Of a DNA stretch of 64,000 nucleotides, positions 1 to 8,415 are shown one piece after another. A model generated the notes under the pieces. That model was not told the origin of the DNA. It made no database searches and saw only the letters and a list, made by a program, of their open reading frames with translations. How positions within the stretch are numbered: the stretch's first letter is position 1; every line of letters begins with the position of its first letter. Source of the DNA: Citrobacter sp. 18056 (GTDB lineage Bacteria; Pseudomonadota; Gammaproteobacteria; Enterobacterales; Enterobacteriaceae); contig CACSJR010000013.1 in the NCBI GenBank assembly GCA_902706235.1, positions 62,001 to 126,000 on the forward strand, given 5' to 3'. The translations under genes were made by a program, and so were the position numbers.

Positions 1-34
1 GGTAACACCGCAGAGCTGAATGAAGGAGCGAATG

Positions 35-1489
35 ATGAATAATAAGGGTGCCGGTCTGACCCCGGAACAAGCGCTGGAACAACTCGATGCGCTCTACAAC
101 CAATCGGTAACTGCGTTGCGTGAAGCCATTGGCCGCTTTATTAACGATAACGTTCTGCCTGACAATGAACAGCGTGCGAAAGGGCTATTCGTTTACCCCG
201 CGCTGTCCGTTTCCTGGGATGGCGAAGCGCACAATGCGCTGAAAACCCGAGCCTGGGGCCGTTTTACTCACGCCGGTTGTTACACCACAACTATCACCCA
301 GCCCACGCTATTCAGACATTATCTGCAGGAACAGCTGACCTCGCTGTATCAGGATTACGGCGCACATATCACCGTTGAGCTGTCGCAGCATGAAATTCCC
401 TATCCTTACGTGATTGATGGCTCGACGCTGACGCTGGATCGTTCGATGAGTGCGGGCCTGACTCGCCACTTCCCGACTACCGACCTGGCGCAGATTGGCG
501 ATGAAACCGCAGATGGTCTGTTCCATCCAACCGAACAATACCCGCTGTCGCATTTCGATGCCCGCCGTGTGGATTTCTCACTCGCCCGACTGCGCCACTA
601 CACTGGCACGCCGGTCGAACATTTCCAGCCGTTCGTGCTGTTCACCAACTACACCCGCTATGTGGATGAATTTGTCCGCTGGGGATGCAGCCAAATTCTC
701 GACCCGGACAGCCCGTATGTCGCCCTTTCCTGCGCCGGCGGCGTGTGGATCACCGCCGATACCGAAGCGCCGGAAACCGCCGTGTCCGATCTGGCGTGGA
801 AAAAGCACCAGATGCCCGCCTGGCACCTGATTACCAAAGACGGTCAGGGCATTACGCTGATTAACATCGGTGTTGGCCCGGCAAACGCCAAAAACATCTG
901 TGACCATCTGGCGGTACTGCGCCCGGACGTGTGGCTGATGATTGGCCACTGCGGCGGCCTGCGTGAGAGTCAGACCATTGGCGATTACGTACTGGCCCAC
1001 GCATATCTGCGTGACGACCACGTTCTCGATGCCGTTCTGCCGCCGGACATTCCGATTCCGAGCATCGCCGAAGTGCAGCGCGCGCTGTATGACGCCACCA
1101 AGCAGGTCAGCGGCATGCCCGGCGAAGAAGTTAAACACCGTCTGCGTACCGGCACCGTCGTCACCACCGATGACCGCAACTGGGAGCTGCGCTACTCCGC
1201 CTCCGCGCTGCGTTTTAACCTCAGCCGCGCGGTTGCCATCGATATGGAAAGCGCCACCATCGCCGCGCAGGGTTACCGTTTCCGGGTGCCCTACGGCACG
1301 CTGCTGTGCGTGTCGGACAAACCGCTGCACGGCGAGATTAAACTGCCGGGCCAGGCGAACCGCTTCTATGAAGGGGCCATTTCCGAGCATCTGCAGATAG
1401 GCATTCGCGCCATCGATCTGCTCCGCGCGGAAGGCGACAAACTGCATTCGCGTAAGCTGCGCACCTTCAACGAACCGCCGTTCCGTTAA
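35..1489 (+). CDS. amn: AMP nucleosidase
   Basis: Cleaves AMP to adenine and ribose 5-phosphate in the cytoplasm, a purine salvage step that tunes the adenylate pool. The protein closely resembles E. coli Amn along its length. The N-terminal AMP nucleosidase domain covers about residues 10-180, and the C-terminal nucleoside-phosphorylase-like domain carries the segment VGPANAKNICDHLAVLRPDVW and the conserved AIDMESATIA stretch. The frame is open from an ATG at 20, but AAGGAG at 23-28 lies inside that extension and is well placed for the ATG at 35. Starting at MNNKGAG gives 484 aa, the E. coli length. ATG 32 is a possible alternative. No terminator is visible before the next gene 11 bases downstream, so co-transcription is likely. 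Confidence 0.95.
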   Translation: MNNKGAGLTPEQALEQLDALYNQSVTALREAIGRFINDNVLPDNEQRAKGLFVYPALSVSWDGEAHNALKTRAWGRFTHAGCYTTTITQPTLFRHYLQEQLTSLYQDYGAHITVELSQHEIPYPYVIDGSTLTLDRSMSAGLTRHFPTTDLAQIGDETADGLFHPTEQYPLSHFDARRVDFSLARLRHYTGTPVEHFQPFVLFTNYTRYVDEFVRWGCSQILDPDSPYVALSCAGGVWITADTEAPETAVSDLAWKKHQMPAWHLITKDGQGITLINIGVGPANAKNICDHLAVLRPDVWLMIGHCGGLRESQTIGDYVLAHAYLRDDHVLDAVLPPDIPIPSIAEVQRALYDATKQVSGMPGEEVKHRLRTGTVVTTDDRNWELRYSASALRFNLSRAVAIDMESATIAAQGYRFRVPYGTLLCVSDKPLHGEIKLPGQANRFYEGAISEHLQIGIRAIDLLRAEGDKLHSRKLRTFNEPPFR

Positions 1490-1500
1490 ATATCAGGATA

Positions 1501-3273
1501 ATGACAATGCAACCGACATCACCTCTTTCTGCCTTGCGCACTTACCTTCGCACGCAAGCGCTGGATGGCATGATTGTGCCGCGTGCCGATGCGTGGCAGA
1601 GCGAATACGCGGCGCCGCATGATGACAAACTGGCGTGGCTGACCGGATTTACCGGCTCTGCGGGCATGGCGCTGGTGCTACAGGACCGCGCGCTGATTCT
1701 GGTAGATGGCCGATATCAGGTCCAGGTCCGCAATGAAGTCGATTTGCAGGTCTGGGAAATCCATCACCTGCATAATGAACCGCTGGAGACGCATCTGCCT
1801 GCCGGAAGCCGCATTGGATTTGATCCGATGCTGATGGTGAACGGTCAGTTTGACGCCCTGAGCGCCACCGGGTGCAAACTCGTGCCGCTGGCCGACGATC
1901 CGTTCGCCACCCTCTGGCATGACCGCCCCGCTGCGCCAAATGGTGCCATCCGCGAAATGCCGTTAAGCGTAGCGGGCGAAAGCAGCGACGATAAGCGCGC
2001 GCGTATCGCTGCGATTCTGGATACTCACGACGCGGATTATCTCGCCGTGACCCAACCGGACAATATCGCCTGGCTGCTGAATGTGCGTGGATCCGATATC
2101 GCCACCAGCCCGGTGCCACTGTCCTTCCTTTTATTAAGCCGCAACCGGGATGTGGAATGGTTTGTCGATGCCGGAAAAGCGTCCGGTTTACCACAGACTC
2201 TGCTCTCCGGCCTGACGCTGTCACCAATGGGCCAACTGGTGCCACGCTGCCAGCAGATTGCTGACGGGAAGCGTATTCAGCTTGATGCCGACAGTGCGCC
2301 GGTTGCGCTGCGTTTTGCCGTAGAACAGCACGGCGGAGAGGTGCGCTGGGCCGCCGACCCGATCACGCTGATTAAAGCGACCAAGAACAGTGTCGAGCTG
2401 GAAGGCTATCGCGACAGCCACCAAAAAGACGGTGCCGCGTGGGTGAATTTTCTCGCCTGGCTAGCGCACGAAGTTCCGGCGCGTCTCGCAGCGGGCAAAC
2501 CGTTAACCGAGCTGGAAGCGCAGGCCAAACAGCTCACCTTCCGCGAGCAGCAGGAAAACTTTATCGAGTCGAGTTTTGACACGATTTCTGCCGCGGGGGC
2601 AAACGCCGCGATGTGTCATTACCACTCCAGCGAAGCCACCAACACCGCGATCACTGCCGACAGCTTCTATCTGAACGATTCTGGCGGTCAGTACCATAAC
2701 GGCACCACCGATGCCACACGAACCCTGGCATTTGGCCCGTTAGATCCGCAGCGTAAATTACACTACACCGCGGTACTGAAAGGTTTTTTATCGTTAATTA
2801 CTTTGCAGTTCCCTGCGGGCAGCTTTGGGCATCAGATCGATGCGTTTGCACGTCGTCATCTGTGGGAATTGGGGATTGATTTCGATCACGGTACCGGGCA
2901 CGGCGTTGGGCATCAGTTACTGATCCACGAAGCCCCGCATCGTATTGCGAAAAAGGTCAACCTGTGGCCGCTGACAGCGGGCAACATCATGACCATCGAG
3001 CCGGGGTATTATCTGGAAGGTGAATACGGGATCCGCATTGAAAATCAGGTTGAAGTTGTCGATTCACTGCCAGGCTTCTGCCGTTTCGCCTCATTGACAA
3101 TGATCCCCATCGATCTGAGCCAGGTCGAACTCAATCAGCTCACCGATCAGGAAAAACAGTGGCTGGACGATTACCACCAACAGGTGCGTGAAGTCCTTTC
3201 TCCACGCGTCGACAGCGATGCCCGTCCGTGGTTGTTCGCCGCAACGGCCCCGGTTCGGGTGCTGGTGAGTTAA
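1501..3273 (+). CDS. M24B family Xaa-Pro aminopeptidase (aminopeptidase P-like)
   Basis: Predicted cytoplasmic metallopeptidase releasing N-terminal residues before proline. It has 590 aa in the three-part layout of the long aminopeptidase P type: two creatinase-like N-terminal domains (about 1-310) and a pita-bread catalytic domain. The five expected metal ligands are visible as D393 and D404 (LNDSGGQYHNGTTDATRT), H467 (GTGHGVGH), E500 (TIEPGYY) and E514 (IRIENQ), so it should be active. The start could be 1501 or ATG 1507; CAGGA at 1494-1498 is better spaced for 1507, which removes two residues. It lies 11 bases after amn in the same direction. In E. coli K-12 yeeN occupies this place, so this is a lineage-specific neighbour. 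The physiological substrate is unknown. Confidence 0.87.
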   Translation: MTMQPTSPLSALRTYLRTQALDGMIVPRADAWQSEYAAPHDDKLAWLTGFTGSAGMALVLQDRALILVDGRYQVQVRNEVDLQVWEIHHLHNEPLETHLPAGSRIGFDPMLMVNGQFDALSATGCKLVPLADDPFATLWHDRPAAPNGAIREMPLSVAGESSDDKRARIAAILDTHDADYLAVTQPDNIAWLLNVRGSDIATSPVPLSFLLLSRNRDVEWFVDAGKASGLPQTLLSGLTLSPMGQLVPRCQQIADGKRIQLDADSAPVALRFAVEQHGGEVRWAADPITLIKATKNSVELEGYRDSHQKDGAAWVNFLAWLAHEVPARLAAGKPLTELEAQAKQLTFREQQENFIESSFDTISAAGANAAMCHYHSSEATNTAITADSFYLNDSGGQYHNGTTDATRTLAFGPLDPQRKLHYTAVLKGFLSLITLQFPAGSFGHQIDAFARRHLWELGIDFDHGTGHGVGHQLLIHEAPHRIAKKVNLWPLTAGNIMTIEPGYYLEGEYGIRIENQVEVVDSLPGFCRFASLTMIPIDLSQVELNQLTDQEKQWLDDYHQQVREVLSPRVDSDARPWLFAATAPVRVLVS

Positions 3274-3282
3274 GGCAAAAGC

Positions 3283-3315
3283 AAAAAGCCCGCTTAAGTT
3301 TCCTTAAGCGGGCTT
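3283..3315 (-). terminator. Rho-independent terminator of tRNA-Asn
   Basis: A perfect 13-bp stem (3286-3298 with 3303-3315) closes a TTTC loop. On the minus strand it is followed by five T residues, so it terminates the leftward tRNA. Read rightward the stem lacks a good T tract and would be only a weak terminator for the peptidase gene. Confidence 0.85.
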
Positions 3316-3323
3316 CTTAAATA

Positions 3324-3399
3324 TGGCTCCTCTGACTGGACTCGAACCAGTGACATACGGATTAACAGTCCGCCGTTCTACCGACTGAACTACAGAGGA
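3324..3399 (-). tRNA. tRNA-Asn (anticodon GUU)
   Basis: A 76-nt tRNA read on the minus strand with encoded CCA. The acceptor stem TCCTCTG pairs with CAGAGGA, the anticodon stem-loop contains GTT, and the T-loop motif GGTTCGAGTCC is present. It is identical to the tRNA at 12975-13050 in inverted orientation. In E. coli asnW occupies this place between amn and yeeO; the copies are identical so the allele name cannot be decided from sequence. Confidence 0.97.
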
Positions 3400-3417
3400 A
3401 TCGTGTGAACGGGGCGC

Positions 3418-3446
3418 ATATTATCGATGCGCCCGCGCCTTGTCAA
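3418..3446 (-). promoter_or_regulatory. Promoter of tRNA-Asn
   Basis: On the minus strand a consensus -35 TTGACA (3446-3441) and -10 TAATAT (3423-3418) are separated by 17 bases. A GC-rich discriminator (GCGCCCC) follows, as is usual for stable RNA promoters under stringent control. Confidence 0.8.
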
Positions 3447-3503
3447 AGGCTGTTTTTCACAATTTTAATCGTTTGCCGATTTCTTCCACAGACTGGGTAA
3501 AAA

Positions 3504-4892
3504 TCACTCCCAGGCCCGCTCCGCTTTTGCTGCATCAAACTGCGGTGGTGGCTTGCGGAAGCGTCCGGTCAGGTACGCCAGATACAGTAAACCGACGCCT
3601 GCCCACACCAGTCCCAGCGTTAAGGACGTCGCCTCCAGGTTTATCCACAGCACGGCGACGGTAGCGGCACCAATCAGCGGCAGGATCAGGTAGTTCACCT
3701 TGTCTTTCCAGGTTTTGTTACGCCCTTCACGACGCCAGAAATGGTTGAACACCGACAGGTTTACGAAGGTAAACGCCACCAGCGCACCGAAATTAATCAA
3801 CGCCGTCGCGGTCACCAGATCGAAGAACAGCGCCGACAGCGAAACCACACCGACCATCAACACGTTCAGCGCTGGAGTGCGCCATTTCGGATGCACGTAA
3901 CCGAAGTATTTTTCCGGGAACACATTATCACGCCCCATAACATACAGCAGGCGCGACACGCTCGCATGTGATGCCAGACCAGACGCCAGCGTGTTCACAA
4001 ACGTGGTGCAGAGGAATATCGACTGGAACAGCTTGCCGCCAACGTACAGCGCAATCTCCGGCAGTGCGGCATCCGGGTTCTTGAAGCGGCTGATATCCGG
4101 GAAGAACAGCTGCATGAAGAACGACGCCACAATAAAGATTATCCCGCCGTAAACCGCCGTCAGGAAAATCGCTTTCGGGATTGTTTTTGCCGCATCCGGC
4201 GTTTCTTCAGACAGCGTGGTCACTGCATCAAAACCGAGGAATGAGAAGCAGACTATCGTCGCCCCCGTAATAATCGGGATCAGGTGTGCGTTCTGGCTGA
4301 CAAACGGTTGCAGCGACCAGACCGTGCCTACGCCCTCTCCTTTATGCAACCCTTGCACCACCAGGATGATGAACACCACCATGATGCAAATCTGCACCAG
4401 CACGAACAAGGTATTGAAGTTCGCCACCAGATTGACGCTTTTCAGGTTGGCGGCGGTGAGAATTGCCACAAAGCCGACGACCCAAATCCACGGCGCGACG
4501 TCAGGGAACAGCGCAGAGAGATAGATTTTCGCCAACAGGACGTTAATCATCGGCAGGAACAGATAATCCAGTAGCGATGACCAGCCGACCATAAAGCCGA
4601 CGTGCGGGCTAATGGATTTTTGCGCGTAGGTATAAGCGGAACCCGCCTGCGGAAACTGGCGAACCAGTTTGCCGTAGCTTATCGCAGTAAACAACACGCC
4701 CGCCAGCGCCAACAAATACGACGCCGGTACGTGCCCGTTGCTGATGCCGGAAACAATACCGAAAGTATCAAACACCGACATCGGGGTGAGATAGGCCAGA
4801 CCCATCACCACCACCTGCCAGAGTTTTAAAGATTTGCGTAGCTGCGGTTTACCCGCCTGCGACGTGAGTTCGACAGAGGAATTAGTCGCCAT
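3504..4892 (-). CDS. puuP: Putrescine importer PuuP
   Basis: Proton-driven inner-membrane putrescine permease of the APC superfamily feeding the Puu degradation route. The protein is almost colinear with E. coli PuuP: 462 aa with about 12 hydrophobic segments. Family signatures include the N-terminal [54 protein letters not shown] and [13 protein letters not shown]. An 18-residue extension to an upstream ATG (4946) is open, but [12 protein letters not shown] aligns with the E. coli start and a G-rich ribosome site precedes it. It is transcribed toward the tRNA, downstream of puuA with a 395-base gap that holds a short ORF and a REP element. Its paralogue PlaP lies at 19.4-20.8 kb. Confidence 0.95.
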   Translation of the reverse strand: MATNSSVELTSQAGKPQLRKSLKLWQVVVMGLAYLTPMSVFDTFGIVSGISNGHVPASYLLALAGVLFTAISYGKLVRQFPQAGSAYTYAQKSISPHVGFMVGWSSLLDYLFLPMINVLLAKIYLSALFPDVAPWIWVVGFVAILTAANLKSVNLVANFNTLFVLVQICIMVVFIILVVQGLHKGEGVGTVWSLQPFVSQNAHLIPIITGATIVCFSFLGFDAVTTLSEETPDAAKTIPKAIFLTAVYGGIIFIVASFFMQLFFPDISRFKNPDAALPEIALYVGGKLFQSIFLCTTFVNTLASGLASHASVSRLLYVMGRDNVFPEKYFGYVHPKWRTPALNVLMVGVVSLSALFFDLVTATALINFGALVAFTFVNLSVFNHFWRREGRNKTWKDKVNYLILPLIGAATVAVLWINLEATSLTLGLVWAGVGLLYLAYLTGRFRKPPPQFDAAKAERAWE

Positions 4893-5079
4893 GTCGAAGC
4901 CCCCCCATGCGCGTCCAGGTTTGCGATAATGTCGTCGTTGTTGCAAACCTGCTTAGCCTGGGGGTGAGTCGTGTCAATAAAGGAGAAAACGTCGGGCAAT
5001 AACCGGAAACCGGTCCGTCGTAGTCAATGCGGCAACGGCGTTCACCTTCGCCGTGCGAGTATTTAAACATCTGCATCAT
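4882..5079 (-). CDS. Possible small upstream ORF overlapping the puuP start
   Basis: A 65-codon frame starting ATG ATG, preceded by GAGGAAATGAG, one of the strongest Shine-Dalgarno sequences in this window. It runs through the puuP leader and its stop lies 8-10 bases inside puuP (puuP ATG at 4892-4890). The N-terminal part, [22 protein letters not shown], is rich in charged residues; the rest looks less protein-like. I do not recognise a family. It could be a regulatory leader peptide, a coupled small protein, or chance. Confidence 0.3.
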   Translation of the reverse strand: MMQMFKYSHGEGERRCRIDYDGPVSGYCPTFSPLLTRLTPRLSRFATTTTLSQTWTRMGGLRHGD

Positions 5080-5181
5080 CTCATTTCCTCGTCATACAAT
5101 TTGTCGATTAACTGAAGACCCGTTGCCGCCTGCGCTCCTTTACGCGACGCCGGGAAATGGCAGGTTGCCCTGCAAAACGTC

Positions 5182-5203
5182 CGGTCTGGCTCCGCTCAGA
5201 CCG
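5182..5203. other. Hairpin in the puuA-puuP gap
   Basis: A 7-bp inverted repeat (CGGTCTG at 5182-5188 with CAGACCG at 5197-5203) and an 8-base loop. No T tract follows in either direction, so it is not a classical terminator. It may be an RNA-level pause or processing site between puuA and puuP. Confidence 0.4.
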
Positions 5204-5238
5204 TATGATGCTACTTATTATTTTGCTGCCTGGTATGA

Positions 5239-5271
5239 CGCCCGGTGGCGCTACGCTTACCGGGCCTACAG
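5239..5271. repeat. REP (repetitive extragenic palindrome) element
   Basis: GCCCGGTGGCGCTACGCTTA followed by CCGGGCCTACA is the typical enterobacterial REP/PU core: a GCCCGGT/ACCGGGC stem with the central GCGCTACGCTT motif. It sits immediately 3' of puuA (stop at 5288), where REPs often stabilise upstream mRNA. Together with the hairpin and short ORF it accounts for most of the 4947-5287 gap. Confidence 0.85.
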
Positions 5272-5287
5272 CCCAGGAAACGCACGG

Positions 5288-6706
5288 TCAGGCGTTTTTC
5301 AGCATCCACTCAATTTCAGTTTCTGTGATCAGACGCTCAAACTGAATCAACTCGTCGTTCTTACAGGCGTGGAACACATGGCTGAAGCGCTCACCCATCA
5401 GTTCACGCAGGCTGTCGTTTTGCATGAATTCCCACAGCGCATCGCTCTGGCGAATCGGGAACGGCAGACCTTCCTGCTCCAGACCATTGCCTTCGACTTC
5501 TTCCTGTAGCGGCAGATCGTTGTTCAGTCCGTGCAAAATACCCGCGAGGATTGACGCCATCACCAGATATGGGTTGGCATCAGCACCCGCTACGCGGTAT
5601 TCGACACGGTGATTGTCACGATCGCCACACGGGATGCGCAGCGCAACGGTACGGTTGTTGTGCCCCCAGGAAGCCTGCGTTGGCACGTACATACCCGGCT
5701 GGAAACGACGGTAGGAGTTAACGTTCGGCGCTAACAGTGCCATAGATGCAGGCATCAAATCTATCATTCCTGCAAGCGAACGCTTGAGGATGCTCGAATC
5801 TTCGCCATCGGCATCCGCCAGCACGTTTTCGCCTTTGCTGTTCAGCATGCTGATATGAATGTGCATCCCGCTACCGGCATAGTCTTCATACGGCTTCGCC
5901 ATAAAGGTGGCGTGCATTTTGTGTTTTTCTGCCACCGTACGCACCAGACGTTTCAGCGCCAGCGCATCGTCGCAGGCATCAAGCACGTTATCGGTGTGGT
6001 GAAGGTTGATTTCAAACTGGCCCGGTGACGCTTCGGCTACCGCGCCATCCGCCGGGATCAGCTGTAAACGCGCTAAATCGTCGATATCGGTCAGCACGTC
6101 CGCGAAGTGGTTAAGGTTATCAACGGAGTAAACCTGGCTTTGGGTATTGCGGTCATCGGTGCCCGGCGCGCAGGGCGGCTGTAGGAAACCTTCGTTATCG
6201 CGCTGACGGTCAAGTAAATAGAACTCCAGCTCTACCGCTACCACGGGGAACAGACCGCGCTGGCGCAGCTGCTGCCAGAGTCGATTCAGCACGTTCCGCG
6301 GCTCAACGTCAAAGGGAGCGCCATCTTCATCCAGCATGGTCAGCATCATTTGGCCAATAAATTCCGGGTCAGCCGCTGACGGGGTTAAGGTACCCAGCAC
6401 CGGTACACAACTGCGATCCGGCTCGCCCAGCTCTTGTCCCAGGCCCGCTTCTTCTACGACGTTGCCGAGGATATCCATCGCAAACACGGACGCCGGGAAA
6501 TAGCAGCCTTTCTCAATCTTGCGCAGGCTGGAAACCGGAATACGTTTGCCACGGAAGCAACCGTTCAGGTCGGTCAACAGGACATCAACATATTGGGTAT
6601 TAGGGTAACGCTCGAGGAAGGTCTTTACTTCGCGTGCAAACGCGCTACTTCGTCTCTCTTCGGAATGCTGAACAAAATTCTCAACTTCTACGATATTAGT
6701 TTCCAT
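5288..6706 (-). CDS. puuA: Gamma-glutamylputrescine synthetase
   Basis: ATP-dependent ligase joining glutamate to putrescine, the first step of the Puu pathway in the cytoplasm. The 472 aa match E. coli PuuA in length and sequence. It has the glutamine-synthetase fold: a beta-grasp N-domain (about 25-120) and a catalytic domain with ELEFYL (159-164), GSGMHIHIS (278-286), the NSYRRFQP segment (330-337) and RVEYRVAGADANPYL (367-381). The start METNIVEVENF equals that of E. coli. It is divergent from puuD; the 212-base intergenic region holds a candidate PuuR operator. Confidence 0.97.
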   Translation of the reverse strand: METNIVEVENFVQHSEERRSSAFAREVKTFLERYPNTQYVDVLLTDLNGCFRGKRIPVSSLRKIEKGCYFPASVFAMDILGNVVEEAGLGQELGEPDRSCVPVLGTLTPSAADPEFIGQMMLTMLDEDGAPFDVEPRNVLNRLWQQLRQRGLFPVVAVELEFYLLDRQRDNEGFLQPPCAPGTDDRNTQSQVYSVDNLNHFADVLTDIDDLARLQLIPADGAVAEASPGQFEINLHHTDNVLDACDDALALKRLVRTVAEKHKMHATFMAKPYEDYAGSGMHIHISMLNSKGENVLADADGEDSSILKRSLAGMIDLMPASMALLAPNVNSYRRFQPGMYVPTQASWGHNNRTVALRIPCGDRDNHRVEYRVAGADANPYLVMASILAGILHGLNNDLPLQEEVEGNGLEQEGLPFPIRQSDALWEFMQNDSLRELMGERFSHVFHACKNDELIQFERLITETEIEWMLKNA

Positions 6707-6751
6707 GATTCACCGCCGTTGCTTTGGATGCCGGTCACTGACTTCAACCGT

Positions 6752-6766
6752 TAAATATAATGTCCA
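6752..6766 (+). promoter_or_regulatory. Candidate PuuR operator between puuA and puuD
   Basis: TAAATATAATGTCCA matches 12 of 15 positions of the E. coli PuuR recognition sequence AAAATATAATGAACA. It lies 46 bases upstream of the puuA start within the divergent promoter region, where E. coli PuuR binds. No footprint data are visible from sequence, so this is an inference from similarity and place. Confidence 0.5.
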
Positions 6767-6918
6767 CCCATCGACAATGGCGCCAACTAAAATGTTTGTC
6801 AAATGTTAAATTGAGTTTGCAAAGAGGTTATCTCACTGCTAGATTGAGAAAATATTGAACGGAAAAGGCCATATGGAATAGTTTTGGCAATAATTTAGTC
6901 CAGAATGTGAGGGTGATC

Positions 6919-7683
6919 ATGGGCAATATATTTGACAAGCCAGTTATCGGTGTTGTGATGTGCAGGAACAGGCTTAAGGGTCACCAGACCCAGACTCTGC
7001 AAGAAAAGTACCTGAATGCTGTATTAAATGCCGGCGGTTTGCCGATTGCCCTGCCCCATGCGCTGGCGGAGCCGGAACTGCTGAATGCCCTTCTGCCAAA
7101 ACTTGATGGAATCTTCTTACCTGGCAGCCCCAGCAATGTGCAGCCGCACCTCTATGGTGAAAACGGCGATGAGCCTGACGCCGATCCTGGGCGTGATGAA
7201 TTGAGCATGGCGTTGATCACCGCCGGGCTTGAAAGGCGCATCCCCATTTTCGCCATCTGCCGGGGTTTGCAGGAACTTGTTGTCGCCACAGGCGGGACTC
7301 TGTATCGTCGCCTGTGCGATCAACCTCAGTTCCTGGAACACCGTGAAGATTCGGAACTCCCGGTGGAGCAGCAGTACGCGCCATCACACGAAGTTCAGGT
7401 TCAAGAGGGAGGATTGCTTTCGAAGTTAATACCGGGCTGTAACACGTTTTGGGTGAACTCATTACACGGTCAAGGCGCAAAAACACTCGGTCCGCTGCTG
7501 CGCGTGGAAGCCCGCTCGCAGGACGGCCTGGTCGAAGCTGCCAGCATTCACGATCACCCGTTCGCCCTCGGTGTGCAATGGCACCCGGAATGGAACAGCA
7601 GCGAATACGCCCTGTCGCGTTTGTTGCTTGAAGGTTTTATCACCGCTTGTCAGAACCACCTCGCTGAAAAACAGCGACTCTGA
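6919..7683 (+). CDS. puuD: Gamma-glutamyl-gamma-aminobutyrate hydrolase
   Basis: Cytoplasmic class I glutamine-amidotransferase-like hydrolase (peptidase C26) that releases GABA and glutamate from gamma-glutamyl-GABA. The catalytic residues are visible: nucleophile C114 (AICRGLQE) and H222/E224 (GVQWHPEW). Starting at ATG 6919 with GAGGGTG just upstream gives 254 aa, the E. coli length; the frame is open from a GTG at 6907. It is the first gene of the rightward puuDRCB group, followed 25 bases later by puuR. Confidence 0.95.
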   Translation: MGNIFDKPVIGVVMCRNRLKGHQTQTLQEKYLNAVLNAGGLPIALPHALAEPELLNALLPKLDGIFLPGSPSNVQPHLYGENGDEPDADPGRDELSMALITAGLERRIPIFAICRGLQELVVATGGTLYRRLCDQPQFLEHREDSELPVEQQYAPSHEVQVQEGGLLSKLIPGCNTFWVNSLHGQGAKTLGPLLRVEARSQDGLVEAASIHDHPFALGVQWHPEWNSSEYALSRLLLEGFITACQNHLAEKQRL

Positions 7684-7708
7684 CCCCTACAGTTAAGGAA
7701 ATGCCAAT

Positions 7709-8266
7709 ATGAGCGATGACGGCCTGGCGCCGGGTAAACGTTTGTCAGCGATCCGCCAACAATTGGGTCTTTCACAACGTCGTGCCGCCGAACTGTCTGG
7801 ATTAACGCATAGTGCCATCAGCACCATAGAACAGGACAAAGTCAGTCCTGCCATCAGTACCTTGCAAAAGTTACTGAAAGTTTATGGGCTGTCGCTCTCC
7901 GAGTTCTTCGCGGACCCGGAAAAACCTGATGAGCCGCAGGTGGTTATCAATCAGGATGACCTGATTGAAATCGGCAGTCAGGGTGTTTCAATGAAGTTGG
8001 TTCACAACGGAAATCCGAACCGTACACTGGCAATGATCTTCGAGACTTACCAACCGGGCACAACAACCGGGGAGAGGATTAAACACCAGGGTGAGGAAAT
8101 AGGCACGATACTGGAAGGTGACGTGATTCTGACCATCAATGGCCAGGATTATCACCTCGTTGCAGGGCAAAGTTATGCCATCAACACCGGCATACCACAC
8201 AGCTTTAGCAACACTTCCGCAGGCATATGCCGCATCATCAGTGCCCACACCCCCACCACGTTCTGA
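7709..8266 (+). CDS. puuR: Putrescine operon repressor PuuR
   Basis: Transcriptional repressor of the puu genes that releases DNA when putrescine is present. 185 aa, the same as E. coli and nearly identical. It has an N-terminal XRE-type helix-turn-helix (about 10-65: QRRAAELSGLTHSAISTIEQ) and a C-terminal cupin domain (about 105-182: GERIKHQGEEIGTILEGDV and IPHSF). It lies between puuD and puuC, so it is probably autoregulated through the puuA-puuD intergenic operator. Confidence 0.96.
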   Translation: MSDDGLAPGKRLSAIRQQLGLSQRRAAELSGLTHSAISTIEQDKVSPAISTLQKLLKVYGLSLSEFFADPEKPDEPQVVINQDDLIEIGSQGVSMKLVHNGNPNRTLAMIFETYQPGTTTGERIKHQGEEIGTILEGDVILTINGQDYHLVAGQSYAINTGIPHSFSNTSAGICRIISAHTPTTF

Positions 8267-8284
8267 TATTCCTGAATTAAATTT

Positions 8285-8307
8285 GGCCTGATTTCTCAGG
8301 CCTTTTT
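8285..8307 (+). terminator. Terminator after puuR
   Basis: GGCCTGA (8285-8291) pairs with TCAGGCC (8296-8302) around a TTTC loop and is followed by five Ts. It ends puuDR transcription at least partly, so puuCB is likely to have its own promoter in the remaining 108 bases before puuC. Confidence 0.75.
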
Positions 8308-8415
8308 AAACGCCGCTCTTTTTACAGGATTTATTTCCTGGGGCGTTTTGTAGCCAGATTTTGCCGATAGCAGCAGAGAAAGACCGATTATCTTATTGAA
8401 TACAAAGGAGTCACC

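Noticed and set aside
578..1447. A 289-codon open frame on the minus strand opposite amn
   Set aside because: Antisense to a well-conserved gene, no ribosome site, and typical of GC-rich third codon positions.
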